NCBI GenBank assembly: GCA_031262585.1
Contig: JAISHK010000001.1
Coordinates: 1 to 64,000, forward strand
Direction: 5' to 3'
DNA: 64,000 nt
DNA from: Endomicrobium sp.
GTDB lineage: Bacteria; Elusimicrobiota; Endomicrobiia; Endomicrobiales; Endomicrobiaceae
Shown here piece after piece: positions 27,629-36,764 of the stretch (position 1 is its first letter; each line of letters opens with the position of its first letter). The notes beneath the pieces are model-generated. The model was given only the letters and a program-made list of their open reading frames with translations. It made no database searches and had not been told where the DNA came from. A program made the position numbers and the translations under genes.

Positions 27629-28170
27629 TGATATATCTAAAGTAAAGCAATATTGCTTTTTGTTTCTGATAAACATTTAGGTTTAAAAAAATTAAAAGAT
27701 ATATTAAAATCTGATTATTCAGATAATTTATCTAATATTGAAAATGTTTTAAACGAATTAAAGAATGAATATATAACTTTAAATAAACTATATAAAATTA
27801 AATTTGTAGCTGATGGTTGGACTTTTACTACAAAGTCAGAATATTCTTTATGAGTAAAAAAACTTTTTAAAGAGAAAAATATTATAAAACTGTCTCCTTT
27901 CACTTTAGAAACTCTAGTTGAGGTGTAGAATCTTTTCGGTGTTATATATAGATATTTTGCTTGAAAAGAAATTAATAAAAATAGTAAGGGAAAAAAGTAT
28001 TAGGCAAACCTTTGCTTTATGGAATAACTCAAGATTTTTTAAAACATTTTGGTTTCACACACATAAGCAAATTACCTTTGATTGAAACTATACAAGAAAA
28101 AATGCAAACTAATGATATATCATTAAAGAAGTTGTTTTTTTATAAAAGTGAAAAATTTATAATAACTTAA
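27629..28170 (+). pseudogene. scpB: broken scpB (condensin accessory subunit)
   Basis: ScpB-like pieces occur in order: LFVSDKHLGLKKLKDIL, NVLNELKNEY, KFVADGWTFTTKSEYS, VKKLFKEK, LSPFTLETLVEV and, in another frame, GKPLLYGITQDFLKHFGF and ISKLPLIETIQEK. At least three frame breaks or stops separate them. It follows the scpA remnant directly, the normal order. Confidence 0.85.
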
Positions 28171-29445
28171 ACAATTAGATAGTATGATAATTTTTTTTAC
28201 AATATAAGTTTTGAGGAAAATTATAAAAAATAATATAAAGGCTCATTTACTTGTAAGTCCTGTGTTATATTAAGTAAAAAATACCGCTCATATAATTGTA
28301 GTTATAAGTATTATGAAAAAGTTTATTTTTTAGTAAAAAAAACAAGAGTAAAGAAGATTTAAAATCTTTTTGAAAAAACTTAAACTTGTTATTTAAACAA
28401 ACATTTCACAATACGTATCTATTTTATAAATATTATTAATTAAACGTTTTATCGAAACTTTTTGTTAAGTTTTAGTCACATTTGAGATTATAACAAAAAT
28501 TAAAGTAAGTAATGTACTTATAATTCCATTCTTTTTGATAGTGATTGTGACCTGGAAACTAACAGATAATAAATACAATCTCAAAAACGATAAAAACATT
28601 AATATCTGGTCCATTTTTTTAGGAAATCTGATATTTTGATTTCAATAAAATTTTATTAAATCTTGAATGTTTAGAAAGATTTAATATATCAATTTCAAAA
28701 GAATTTCATTTTTAAAAATCAATTATTATATTGTTTTTATTACGTGGATGTGTCTCTATAAGCATATCATTTATATTTTGCATTAAAAATAAATCAAGAT
28801 GAGTATAAGTATTTATTATTTATAACATACCATTCTTAAATTTCCAAAATTTAAGGGTCATTTATAATTATCAATATTTCATCTTTTATACTTGTTCAAG
28901 ATATGTTAGAATTATAAAAGTCTTTAAAAATTTCAAGGAAAATATAATAATGATTAACATAAGAACATTAGAATGTATTCTTTTATGAAAATTGTCTGAC
29001 TTAGCGGTGATGTTGCAAGTAATTTATTTAAATATTTTTAGTACATGATGTGTGAATAATCTTACATAAACATAAAACAATAAATGAAAGAAAATATAAT
29101 TAAAATTTTAGTATATTGTTTTACAGTTAAGTCGGACGAAATATGGAGTTTTAGAATTAAGTATTACTTAACTAAAAGTAAAACTATAGTAATATTTGAA
29201 AATATGCCTTTTAGATCCGCTAAGAGTATGACAATTTAATATACTGTTATGATAATAGAGAATGTATACGTTTTTAATAAAGTAGTTTTAAATCTGTTAA
29301 AAACTAGTTTACATATTCCAAAGAGATAAAATAACATAATTGCAAAGATATGAATTATGTATGAATACAAGAAATGTATAGAAATTTAATGCGTAAAAAA
29401 TAAAATGAGTTATTTTTTTGCGTAAATTTAAAATGGAGTAATTAT
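28171..29445. other. 1.3 kb of decayed DNA ahead of ftsX
   Basis: No frame longer than a few dozen codons is open on either strand and no family could be assigned. A short stretch on the plus strand (IKAHLLVSPVLY and following) may be a protein remnant. FtsE would be expected here, but no Walker A, signature or Walker B motif was recognised. GGAG at 29434-29437 is the ftsX ribosome site. Confidence 0.5.
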
Positions 29446-30192
29446 ATGAAGATCGAAAAAAACATTACACAAGCAACATTTAATTTAATAAAATTTTTGA
29501 TTTTATCTGTCACTTGTGTTTTTTTTGTTTTAATTGTAAATCATTTTTATCAAATTAAAAATTATCTTTTAACGTTATCAAACAACCTTGATGTAATTGT
29601 TTTTTTTAACAAAGATTTGTCTGATTATGAAAAAATAAAAAAAGAGATTGAAAGTACTAGTTTACTATCATTTAAAAAGTATGTTAACGCATCTGAAGCA
29701 TATTCAATAGCTATTGAAAAAAATCCTTTTCTAAAAGATATTTCTATTTCTAACGACATAAAATCTATACAAGCTTATGCCATAGTCACTCCAAAATCAA
29801 TTTCAGATGAAAGTTTCATTCTTGAAATGAAAAAAAAAGTAGAAAATATTTCGGATGTTGAAGAAATAGTTTTTGATTCATCTAGTTTTAAACATTATGT
29901 AAAAACTAAAAAAAACGAATTATTATATCAAAAAATATTTTTTGTTTTTGGATTAATAATTTTAATTTTCTTTGGTTTAAAATGTATATTTGTCTTTGTC
30001 AAAAAAGAATTAAATGGTGGAAAATTTATTAAGGATATTCTTTTACATTTTCTTGTATGTGCAGCTTCTTCTTTTTTAACGTGGTTTGTTTGTGTATTTA
30101 TGCAATACACTTTATTAATAGACTATCTTGGAGTTTTAGGTGTAATATTTATTGCTACTGCTCTAGGAATTGTTTTAGATAGAGTACATTAA
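29446..30192 (+). CDS. ftsX: cell-division protein FtsX
   Basis: This ABC-transporter-like membrane protein of 248 residues controls septal peptidoglycan hydrolases. It has a cytoplasmic N terminus, a first membrane span (about 18-38), a periplasmic loop with the conserved DVIVFFNKDLSD and VSDVEEIVFD-like segments, and further spans at the C terminus. It is somewhat shorter than typical FtsX (about 300). The EnvC-like activator follows 10 bp downstream, as expected for its partner, but ftsE is not adjacent. Confidence 0.82.
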   Translation: MKIEKNITQATFNLIKFLILSVTCVFFVLIVNHFYQIKNYLLTLSNNLDVIVFFNKDLSDYEKIKKEIESTSLLSFKKYVNASEAYSIAIEKNPFLKDISISNDIKSIQAYAIVTPKSISDESFILEMKKKVENISDVEEIVFDSSSFKHYVKTKKNELLYQKIFFVFGLIILIFFGLKCIFVFVKKELNGGKFIKDILLHFLVCAASSFLTWFVCVFMQYTLLIDYLGVLGVIFIATALGIVLDRVH

Positions 30193-30202
30193 GGTATTTT
30201 AT

Positions 30203-31327
30203 ATGAAAAAGAAAATTATTACAACTGTTTTTTTGTTGTTTTTAAGTTTTATTCAAGTATTTACATATGCTGAGGACGTACGGTTAAAATCTAGACAACA
30301 GCTTTTAGAAATAAAGAAGTCAATAAAAAACAAAGAACAAGAAAAAAACAAATTAATTTTACAAGAAAGAATTGTTAAAAGAGAACTTAAATCTGTTAAT
30401 GATGGTATACGTCGTACTGAAAAAAAACTTAAAAAATGTTTATTGGACATAGAAACAGCTCAGAAAAGTCTTGAAAAATTTTCGAAAATATATAATTTTA
30501 CTCTTTCAAAAAGCAGTGATTTGAGTAAAGCTATATTAACCGAAATGAGATTATTTAATAAAATGACTTTTATATTTTTATATGAACAAAACCCCATTGA
30601 ATATAAATTGCACCAAAAGTCTTTAGAATATAAAAAAGTAAATTTTGAAAGTGTTAAGAAAGAAATTGCAATTTCAGCTCAAAATATAAAAAAATGGGAA
30701 AAATCAAAAAAATATTTTTTAAATTTACAGCAACGTGAAAATAAATTCGTCAATAAACATAAAAGTATAGTGAAAGAAAAAAATGAATTATTAAAGACAA
30801 CTTTATACAAAAGATTTGCAACAGAACAAGAGATAAAAGTTTTAAATAATAATGCGAGAGCATTAGAATCTTTAATAAATAAAATTAATGAGAAAAACAA
30901 ACAAAATATCACTGCACGAGGCTCTATTAATAGAGTAAAGAGAAAAAAATCGTTACCCTGGCCTGTGGAAGGAAAAGTTATTTTGAATTTTGGTAAAAAT
31001 AAACATTCAGAACTTAATACTTATATTATAAGTAATGGAATAAAAATAGCCACAACTGACTTTAGCAGTGTAAAAGCTGTGGATGCCGGCGTTGTCGTTT
31101 TCACAGGGCACTTTCGTTCGTATGGTAAAGTAATTATTATAGATCATAAAAATTCTGTTTTTTCAGTCTACGGCTTTCTTAATCGTATATTTGTAAAGGA
31201 AGAACAAAAAGTATTAAAAAATTTTATTATTGCTGAACTTGGTAGTGGTAAAAATAGTGTATTGTATTTTGAAATAAGCGAAAATGATGTTCCTGATAAT
31301 CCTATTTTATGGTTGCAAGAAAAATAA
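30203..31327 (+). CDS. envC: EnvC-like murein hydrolase activator (degenerate M23/LytM domain)
   Basis: The 374-residue exported protein has a signal peptide (residues 1-23), a long coiled coil (about 28-240) and a C-terminal LytM domain starting at LPWPVEGKVILNFG. The zinc ligands of active M23 peptidases are replaced: SNGIKIAT in place of the first His motif, VYGFL in place of HxH, and YFEIS at the end. The same kinds of replacement occur in E. coli EnvC, which activates amidases rather than cutting peptidoglycan. Its position after ftsX supports an FtsX-EnvC pair. Confidence 0.83.
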   Translation: MKKKIITTVFLLFLSFIQVFTYAEDVRLKSRQQLLEIKKSIKNKEQEKNKLILQERIVKRELKSVNDGIRRTEKKLKKCLLDIETAQKSLEKFSKIYNFTLSKSSDLSKAILTEMRLFNKMTFIFLYEQNPIEYKLHQKSLEYKKVNFESVKKEIAISAQNIKKWEKSKKYFLNLQQRENKFVNKHKSIVKEKNELLKTTLYKRFATEQEIKVLNNNARALESLINKINEKNKQNITARGSINRVKRKKSLPWPVEGKVILNFGKNKHSELNTYIISNGIKIATTDFSSVKAVDAGVVVFTGHFRSYGKVIIIDHKNSVFSVYGFLNRIFVKEEQKVLKNFIIAELGSGKNSVLYFEISENDVPDNPILWLQEK

Positions 31328-32119
31328 GTATTAAAAATAGAGTCATTAGAAATTAATTTACGCAAAAAGATATTTCTATTTACAGTGTTTTTTTGTAAAA
31401 TAAGCATGTTGAATTTAGACACAGCATATTGCAAAGATTTAGCAATAGGTGCTTTTTGAGATGTGTTGGTTTTGTTTTATATTTTTTTTAGAGTATATAG
31501 AAAAGAAAACGTATAAAGAAATAGAAGATGAGGCAGAGTGTTCTTATGGTTAAATTGATCTCATGATTATTGTAAAAATAATTTTTTAACAGTGATATAT
31601 TCAATATCGGATAGTGACTGTGGCAAGTTATGGTTTTTATCAAAAGACAAAATTATGAAGATTGAAAATAATTCCAGAATTTGTATGTTAAACAATGAGT
31701 TTGTTGACTTTATAAAAGAGAAAGTATGGTAAAATCAAAACTACGTTTTCTAAAAGTAACCGTTCTAGACACAATAGAATTTGACCTCGTAAAAAAATAA
31801 AACAATAAAAACTATTGTGTTTGGCGATGTAGTAGTGTTCAAAGTGTTTTTTCTTTATCAGATGATACTGCTTTAAGGCTTACTGTTGCAAAAATTGTCT
31901 TACATATTCTAAAGTAACAAACTGCTTTAATAATAAAAATGCGAAAAAATTCAAGTTACTGTTGAATAGGAAATTAAGCTTTACATGCAAGGTAAGATAT
32001 TTTCAATAAAGGCGAATTTATTGATAACAAAAGATAGCGTAGATGACAAAGTTTAAAAAAATTGTAAAAATCTTTAAAATTAAATTTGATAAATACTAAC
32101 TATTAGGATAAGCAAAAAA
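31328..32119 (+). pseudogene. decayed coding DNA, unassigned
   Basis: No gene is intact. Frame fragments such as YSISDSDCGKLWFLSKDKI and IENNSRICMLNNEF (about 31590-31725) read like protein and faintly recall the N terminus of pyridoxamine-phosphate-oxidase-like proteins. FGDVVVFKVFFL and LYMQGKIFSIKANLLITKD follow in other frames. I cannot name the gene or genes. Confidence 0.35.
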
Positions 32120-32542
32120 ATGACTGTTAAAAAAAGACAGGAAAGTTTTTTAATAAAGATATATATAACATTGTTATTTTTTTGTGGTGTATGCATATGG
32201 CTTTCTATAGTTAATAAACAAAAGACGACTGTAGATATTACTCTTGATAAGAAAATAATTGATGTTTTAGTTACAAGTGATATAGTTCAAGATAATATTG
32301 TAAAACAGTATGTTAGAGAAAGGACTTTAAAAACAGCTAAATGGAATGAGTTTTATAAAACTATAAGATTAAAAACAGAAAAAACCGCACAATCTTTTGA
32401 AACAAATTTTAGAAGTATTGCTCGTTCTATGAAATTAGAACTAATTAGAACTGATAATGTTGATGGTTCAGTAACGTATATATTTTATTCACCTAATAAA
32501 ATATATTATAACATAACTTTTCTATCAGAAAATCGGAAATAA
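32120..32542 (+). CDS. small single-pass membrane protein of unknown function
   Basis: I do not recognise the family. The 140-residue product has a basic N terminus, one membrane helix (about 12-29, IYITLLFFCGVCIWLSIV) and an extracytoplasmic soluble part with KQYVRERTLKTAKWNEFYKTI and a C-terminal YIFYSPNKIYYNITFL strand. It ends two bases before tsaD, so it is translated in a unit with it. Base use looks like that of its intact neighbours, so it is probably a real gene. Confidence 0.65.
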   Translation: MTVKKRQESFLIKIYITLLFFCGVCIWLSIVNKQKTTVDITLDKKIIDVLVTSDIVQDNIVKQYVRERTLKTAKWNEFYKTIRLKTEKTAQSFETNFRSIARSMKLELIRTDNVDGSVTYIFYSPNKIYYNITFLSENRK

Positions 32543-32544
32543 AA

Positions 32545-33567
32545 ATGAATATTTTTGCACTAGAGTCTTCTTGTGATGAAACATCGGCGTCAATAGTTTT
32601 AAACGGAACAAATATAAAATCTATTATTATTTCATCTCAAATTAAAATACACTCAAAATTCTTTGGAGTTGTTCCGGAACTTGCAAGTCGTTCTCATATA
32701 GAAAATATAAACCATGTAATATATAAAGCCTTAAAAGAAGCAAGAATAGGATTTAATGATTTTGCAAAAAAAATAGACGCAATTGCTTTCACAGTTGGAC
32801 CTGGCCTTGCAGGGTCTCTTATAGTGGGTTCAATTGCTGCAAAATCTATAGCAAGTGTTTATAAAAAACCATTGATTCCAGTAAATCATTTAGAAGGTCA
32901 TTTGTATTCTTTCATCATTGAAAACAAAGATATTAAACCTCCATTTTTAAGTGTTATTATATCAGGTGGACATACAGAGCTTGTAATAGTAAAAGATTTT
33001 GGAAGATATAGGATACTTGGTGGAACAAGGGATGATGCTGCTGGCGAAGCATTTGATAAAGTCGCTAAGATGTTAGGACTTTCATATCCTGGAGGACCTA
33101 TTATAGATGAAAGAGCTGAAAAAGGTAACCCACAAGCTGTTTTATTTACAAGACCTTATATGAAAGGATCTTGGGATTTTTCCTTTTCAGGAATAAAAAC
33201 AGCATTTTTAAATTATCTAAAAGCAAACCATATAAATAATGAGAATCAATTAAATGACTTATGTTCATCTTTTAGGCAAGCTATTGCTGAAACTATTGTT
33301 TTCAAAGCTTTTGAAGCAGTTAGAAAATTCAATCTAAAACAAATCGCTTTAGGCGGCGGAGTAAGTGCTAATTCGCTTATAAGAAGAATGTTTAAGGAAA
33401 ATGGTAAGAAAAATAAGATAAAAATTTTTATTCCTTCACCTATTTATTGTACTGATAATGCTGCTATGATAGGATGTGCAGCATACTTAAAACAAAAGAA
33501 GTGTGGATTAGATTACAGTACGGAACAGTTGAAATCAAATCCCTCGCTTACATTGTCTAATTGGTAG
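32545..33567 (+). CDS. tsaD: tRNA N6-adenosine threonylcarbamoyltransferase
   Basis: TsaD transfers threonylcarbamoyl to A37 of ANN-reading tRNAs. The 340-residue ASKHA-fold protein has ESSCDETSASIV at the N terminus, the metal motif HLEGHLYSF, SGGHTEL, the GTRDDAAGEAFDK segment and GGGVSANSLIR. Length and motifs are complete. It begins two bases after the small membrane protein and is followed 19 bp later by the Dus gene. Confidence 0.95.
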   Translation: MNIFALESSCDETSASIVLNGTNIKSIIISSQIKIHSKFFGVVPELASRSHIENINHVIYKALKEARIGFNDFAKKIDAIAFTVGPGLAGSLIVGSIAAKSIASVYKKPLIPVNHLEGHLYSFIIENKDIKPPFLSVIISGGHTELVIVKDFGRYRILGGTRDDAAGEAFDKVAKMLGLSYPGGPIIDERAEKGNPQAVLFTRPYMKGSWDFSFSGIKTAFLNYLKANHINNENQLNDLCSSFRQAIAETIVFKAFEAVRKFNLKQIALGGGVSANSLIRRMFKENGKKNKIKIFIPSPIYCTDNAAMIGCAAYLKQKKCGLDYSTEQLKSNPSLTLSNW

Positions 33568-33586
33568 AAGTGGAGTTTTAAATACA

Positions 33587-34552
33587 ATGAAAAATTTGAA
33601 GATAGGAAATATTAGTCTTAATAACAATATATTTCTTGCTCCTATGGCCGGCATAACTGATTCCCCTTTACGTATTCTAGCAAAACAAGGCGGAGCAGGA
33701 CTCGTATATACAGAAATGATATCAGCAAAAGCTCTACTTTATAATAATGAAAAAACCAACAAACTTTTAAAAATATCAAATCAAGAAAGACCAATAGCTG
33801 CGCAAATTTTTGGTGGAGATATTCATAGTGTTACAAACGCGGCAATAAAATTAAGAGATATGGGTATTGATATTATTGATATTAATCTAGGTTGTCCAGT
33901 GAAAAAAGTGACTAAAACTGGAGCAGGAATAGCTCTTCTTTCAAACGAACGACTTATAGCTAAAATTTTAGAAAAAGTTGTAAAAAGTGTAGATATTCCG
34001 GTTACAATCAAAATTCGTATAGGACTTTTTCCAGGCCAGAATATAGCCACTTCAATTATTAAAATAGCACAAAATAGCGGAATAAAAATGGTTGTAATAC
34101 ATGCGCGAGCAGCATCTCAAGGTCACTCGGGAAAACCTGACTTAAAATTATTTGCAGAGGCTTGTTTAACTGCAAAAATACCTATTATAGGAAATGGAGG
34201 AATTACTGATGAAAAAACGGCATCCGATTTTTTAAATATACCTAATTGTTCAGGTATTATGGTAGGAAGAGTTGCTATAGGAAACTATTTAATATTTAAA
34301 AGATTAGAAGATTTTTTTAATAATAGAAAAACATCAACAATTCCTTCAAAAGAGGAAAAGATGGATTGGCTAAAACAACATGTTAATTGCTCAATAAAAC
34401 ATTATGGAGAAAAAAAAGGACTTATAATTATGAGAAAATTGACTAATTATTATATAAGAGATTTACCTAATGCTACAAAAATACGTGACATGTTTAATAC
34501 AATGACTACTATATCAGATTTTAATAAATTAATAAAGATTATTAAATTGTGA
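33587..34552 (+). CDS. dusB: tRNA-dihydrouridine synthase (DusB type)
   Basis: A flavin TIM barrel of 321 residues reducing uridine to dihydrouridine in the tRNA D-loop. It shows LAPMAGITDSPLR, YTEMISAKAL, GCPVKKVTKTGAG (the catalytic Cys), VTIKIRIG, HARAASQGHSG and NGGITDE. The subtype is assigned by overall resemblance to the single Dus of most bacteria. It ends the tsaD unit. Confidence 0.9.
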   Translation: MKNLKIGNISLNNNIFLAPMAGITDSPLRILAKQGGAGLVYTEMISAKALLYNNEKTNKLLKISNQERPIAAQIFGGDIHSVTNAAIKLRDMGIDIIDINLGCPVKKVTKTGAGIALLSNERLIAKILEKVVKSVDIPVTIKIRIGLFPGQNIATSIIKIAQNSGIKMVVIHARAASQGHSGKPDLKLFAEACLTAKIPIIGNGGITDEKTASDFLNIPNCSGIMVGRVAIGNYLIFKRLEDFFNNRKTSTIPSKEEKMDWLKQHVNCSIKHYGEKKGLIIMRKLTNYYIRDLPNATKIRDMFNTMTTISDFNKLIKIIKL

Positions 34553-34800
34553 TTATACAAAAATTTATATTTATGAAAATAATTAATCCACTATCTTATT
34601 ATTTACTTTAATTGTTTTCGTTGGAGGTATAAAAGCCACATTAAATAATAAAATGAAATATTTTTTAATCTCGTTTTTATAGTATGGTATAGTTAATTAC
34701 GATGGAATATAGTATTTGAAATTTTATCGTACGGTTAACAATGAATTATCAGTAGGATAGAGTTTTTTATCTGTGGGGATATACAGGTTGTGCCTGATTA
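34553..34800. other. intergenic DNA upstream of the pal promoter
   Basis: No intact frame is present. One fragment (FYRTVNNELSVG, about 34715-34755) reads like protein but cannot be assigned; the rest is AT-rich. Confidence 0.4.
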
Positions 34801-34829
34801 TTGACATATAAAGTATATTAATGTATACA
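34801..34829 (+). promoter_or_regulatory. sigma-70 type promoter of the pal-tol operon
   Basis: Consensus TTGACA (34801-34806) is followed after 17 bases by TATACA (34824-34829). Transcription should start near 34836, about 26 bases before the pal ATG, leaving room for the AAGGAG ribosome site at 34847-34852. Confidence 0.8.
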
Positions 34830-34861
34830 ATAACATAATTATTAGTAAGGAGATTTTTATT

Positions 34862-35353
34862 ATGAAAAATATTTTATTATTTATTTTACTTAGTGTATTT
34901 GTTTTTGCGTCAGGATGTAAAAGACAGGATGTAAAACCTAATTCAATCATAACAGATAACACAGAAATAGTTAATTTTACAGATGAACCTTTAGCAAGAA
35001 AAGATTCATCTGTTGATAATAATCTTAAAACTATATATTTCGCTTTTGACAAAAGCGAGTTGACAAATGAAGCAAAAGAAACTTCGCAAAAAAATGTGAC
35101 TTATTTAATAAGTAATCCTGAACTAAAAATTATTCTTGAAGGGCATACAGATAATAGAGGTACAATCGAGTACAATTTATCTTTAGGTCAGCGAAGAGCT
35201 TTAAAAGTTAAAGAATATTATGTTCATCTTGGAATTGCAGCTAATAGGATTGCAACTATTTCATATGGACGTGAAAAACCTGTTGATGTATGTAATAATG
35301 AAGTGGCATGGGCAAAAAATAGAAGAACTGAAACAAAAACATTGATGAGATAA
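34862..35353 (+). CDS. pal: peptidoglycan-associated lipoprotein Pal
   Basis: Pal anchors the outer membrane to peptidoglycan in the Tol-Pal system. The 163-residue protein has a lipoprotein signal peptide with lipobox FASGC (Cys19). An OmpA-like C-terminal domain follows, with IYFAFDKSELTNEA, LEGHTDNRGTIEYN, LSLGQRRALKVK and ISYGREKP. It is the first gene of the operon, with its own promoter and strong ribosome site. The gene order (pal first, tolR last) is the reverse of the E. coli cluster. Confidence 0.92.
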   Translation: MKNILLFILLSVFVFASGCKRQDVKPNSIITDNTEIVNFTDEPLARKDSSVDNNLKTIYFAFDKSELTNEAKETSQKNVTYLISNPELKIILEGHTDNRGTIEYNLSLGQRRALKVKEYYVHLGIAANRIATISYGREKPVDVCNNEVAWAKNRRTETKTLMR

Positions 35354-35356
35354 AAT

Positions 35357-36013
35357 ATGAAACAATTTTTATTGTTATGTTTTGTTGTGGTGTTTATTAC
35401 TGGTTGCATACCATTAAATTCTCAAAAGATTGCAGACTTAAAAGAAGAAGTCTCAAAATTACAAATACAATATACAGAATTGCAACAAAACAATGCTGAT
35501 TTATATACTAAATTGGAAACTATAAATACTCTTAATGCGTTGATTCAAGATTTAGATAATAAAGTTTCTTTATTAAATCAGTCAATGAGAGACTTTGAGA
35601 TTAAATTGAACAATACGAAGAATGAAAGTAGTGCCATCTTACCTGTGTTTGTCTATCAAAATGCTTATGGTGATTATTTAGTTGGCAAATATGAACTCTC
35701 ATATTCAGAGTTTAAATCTTTTGTAGAGAAATATCCGAATGATAAACAAGCTTATCAAGCACAGTTTTATATGGGAGAATGTTTTTATTCGCTGGGTCTA
35801 TGGGAAAAAGCTATAGCAGAATATGCAAAAGTAGAAGAATATTATAAAAAATCAAATTTAATATCAGCATCCAGACTTAAAATAGCATTGTGTTATGAAA
35901 TGCTTGGAAATAAAAATGAGGCAATAAAAATTTTTAAATCTATAGTACAGGATTTTTCTCAAAGCTCAGAATCACTAATTGCAAAGGAAAAGATTAAAAT
36001 ATACAATAATTAA
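35357..36013 (+). CDS. cpoB: CpoB/YbgF-like lipoprotein with coiled coil and TPR repeats
   Basis: The 218-residue exported protein has a lipobox (FITGC), a coiled coil (about residues 25-85) for trimer formation, then TPR-like repeats (GDYLVGKYELSYSEF, QAQFYMGECFYSLG, ALCYEMLGNKNEA). This matches CpoB, which links Tol function to peptidoglycan synthesis. It begins 4 bp after pal, and its TAA overlaps the next gene's ATG by one base (TAATG). Confidence 0.85.
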   Translation: MKQFLLLCFVVVFITGCIPLNSQKIADLKEEVSKLQIQYTELQQNNADLYTKLETINTLNALIQDLDNKVSLLNQSMRDFEIKLNNTKNESSAILPVFVYQNAYGDYLVGKYELSYSEFKSFVEKYPNDKQAYQAQFYMGECFYSLGLWEKAIAEYAKVEEYYKKSNLISASRLKIALCYEMLGNKNEAIKIFKSIVQDFSQSSESLIAKEKIKIYNN

Positions 36014-36762
36014 TGTTAAAACGAAATAATTTTTTTCTCTATTTAATATTTTCAATATTATTGCATGGTGCGGTTTTTTGTTGCCTGTTTTTTAATAGGC
36101 AATCTTATTGTTACTTATCTTCGCCTATAAAAGTAAGTTTTTGTTCTTTAATGAATCAAGTATCAGATGATCAATCTGTATCTGAATTACCAATAGAAAA
36201 TACGAAGAAAAAAATAATATCTTCTTCAATAAATGGACTAAAAGAAAATATTGTTATCAATAAAAAAAACGATCTAAAGGAAATAATAAAAAATAAACCC
36301 AAAAAATATGAAAATGAAATAAATAAGCAACATTTAGAAAAAATTGTTGAAAATAAAGTTGAATCAACCAGTTCGTTCAGTGACAATAGTAATATTGAAA
36401 TGCTCAAGGTTCCCAATTCCTTAACTATATCTAGTAATGGTATAGGTCGCCAATATTCCGAGGTTTCTTTTGATAGACAGGATTTTAAATATTTTTATTA
36501 TAAGGACCAAATAACAAGAAAAATTAATAAGTATTGGAGATGGATTGAAAGCTATGAAAGACTTGAAGTTATTGTGTACTTCAAAATATATAAAGATGGA
36601 ACAGTATCAGATATTATTGTAAAAAAACCTTCTAATAATAACGAATATGACAGAAATGCATTAGATACAATCCAAAGGGCGGCTCCTTTTGCTGAACTAC
36701 CTGAGGATTATCAAGGTGAATTTTTGGGAGTATTTTTCGAGTTTAAATATAGGAACGAATAA
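36013..36762 (+). CDS. TolA/TonB-like energy-transducing protein
   Basis: This 249-residue protein has one N-terminal membrane helix (about 8-27), a long charged Lys/Glu-rich linker, and a C-terminal TonB/TolA-type domain (about 160-249: KINKYWRWIESYERLEV, VYFKIYKDGTVSDI, NALDTIQRAAPFAELP). By position between cpoB and tolB it should be the TolA of the Tol-Pal system, spanning the periplasm to Pal/TolB; the domain itself is shared with TonB. Confidence 0.8.
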   Translation: MLKRNNFFLYLIFSILLHGAVFCCLFFNRQSYCYLSSPIKVSFCSLMNQVSDDQSVSELPIENTKKKIISSSINGLKENIVINKKNDLKEIIKNKPKKYENEINKQHLEKIVENKVESTSSFSDNSNIEMLKVPNSLTISSNGIGRQYSEVSFDRQDFKYFYYKDQITRKINKYWRWIESYERLEVIVYFKIYKDGTVSDIIVKKPSNNNEYDRNALDTIQRAAPFAELPEDYQGEFLGVFFEFKYRNE

Positions 36763-36764
36763 CA

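Noticed and set aside
28480-28920. Minus-strand phrases resembling a clostripain-type (C11) peptidase
   Set aside because: Resemblance was limited to a few residues, stops interrupt every frame, and no catalytic His-Cys motif was found.
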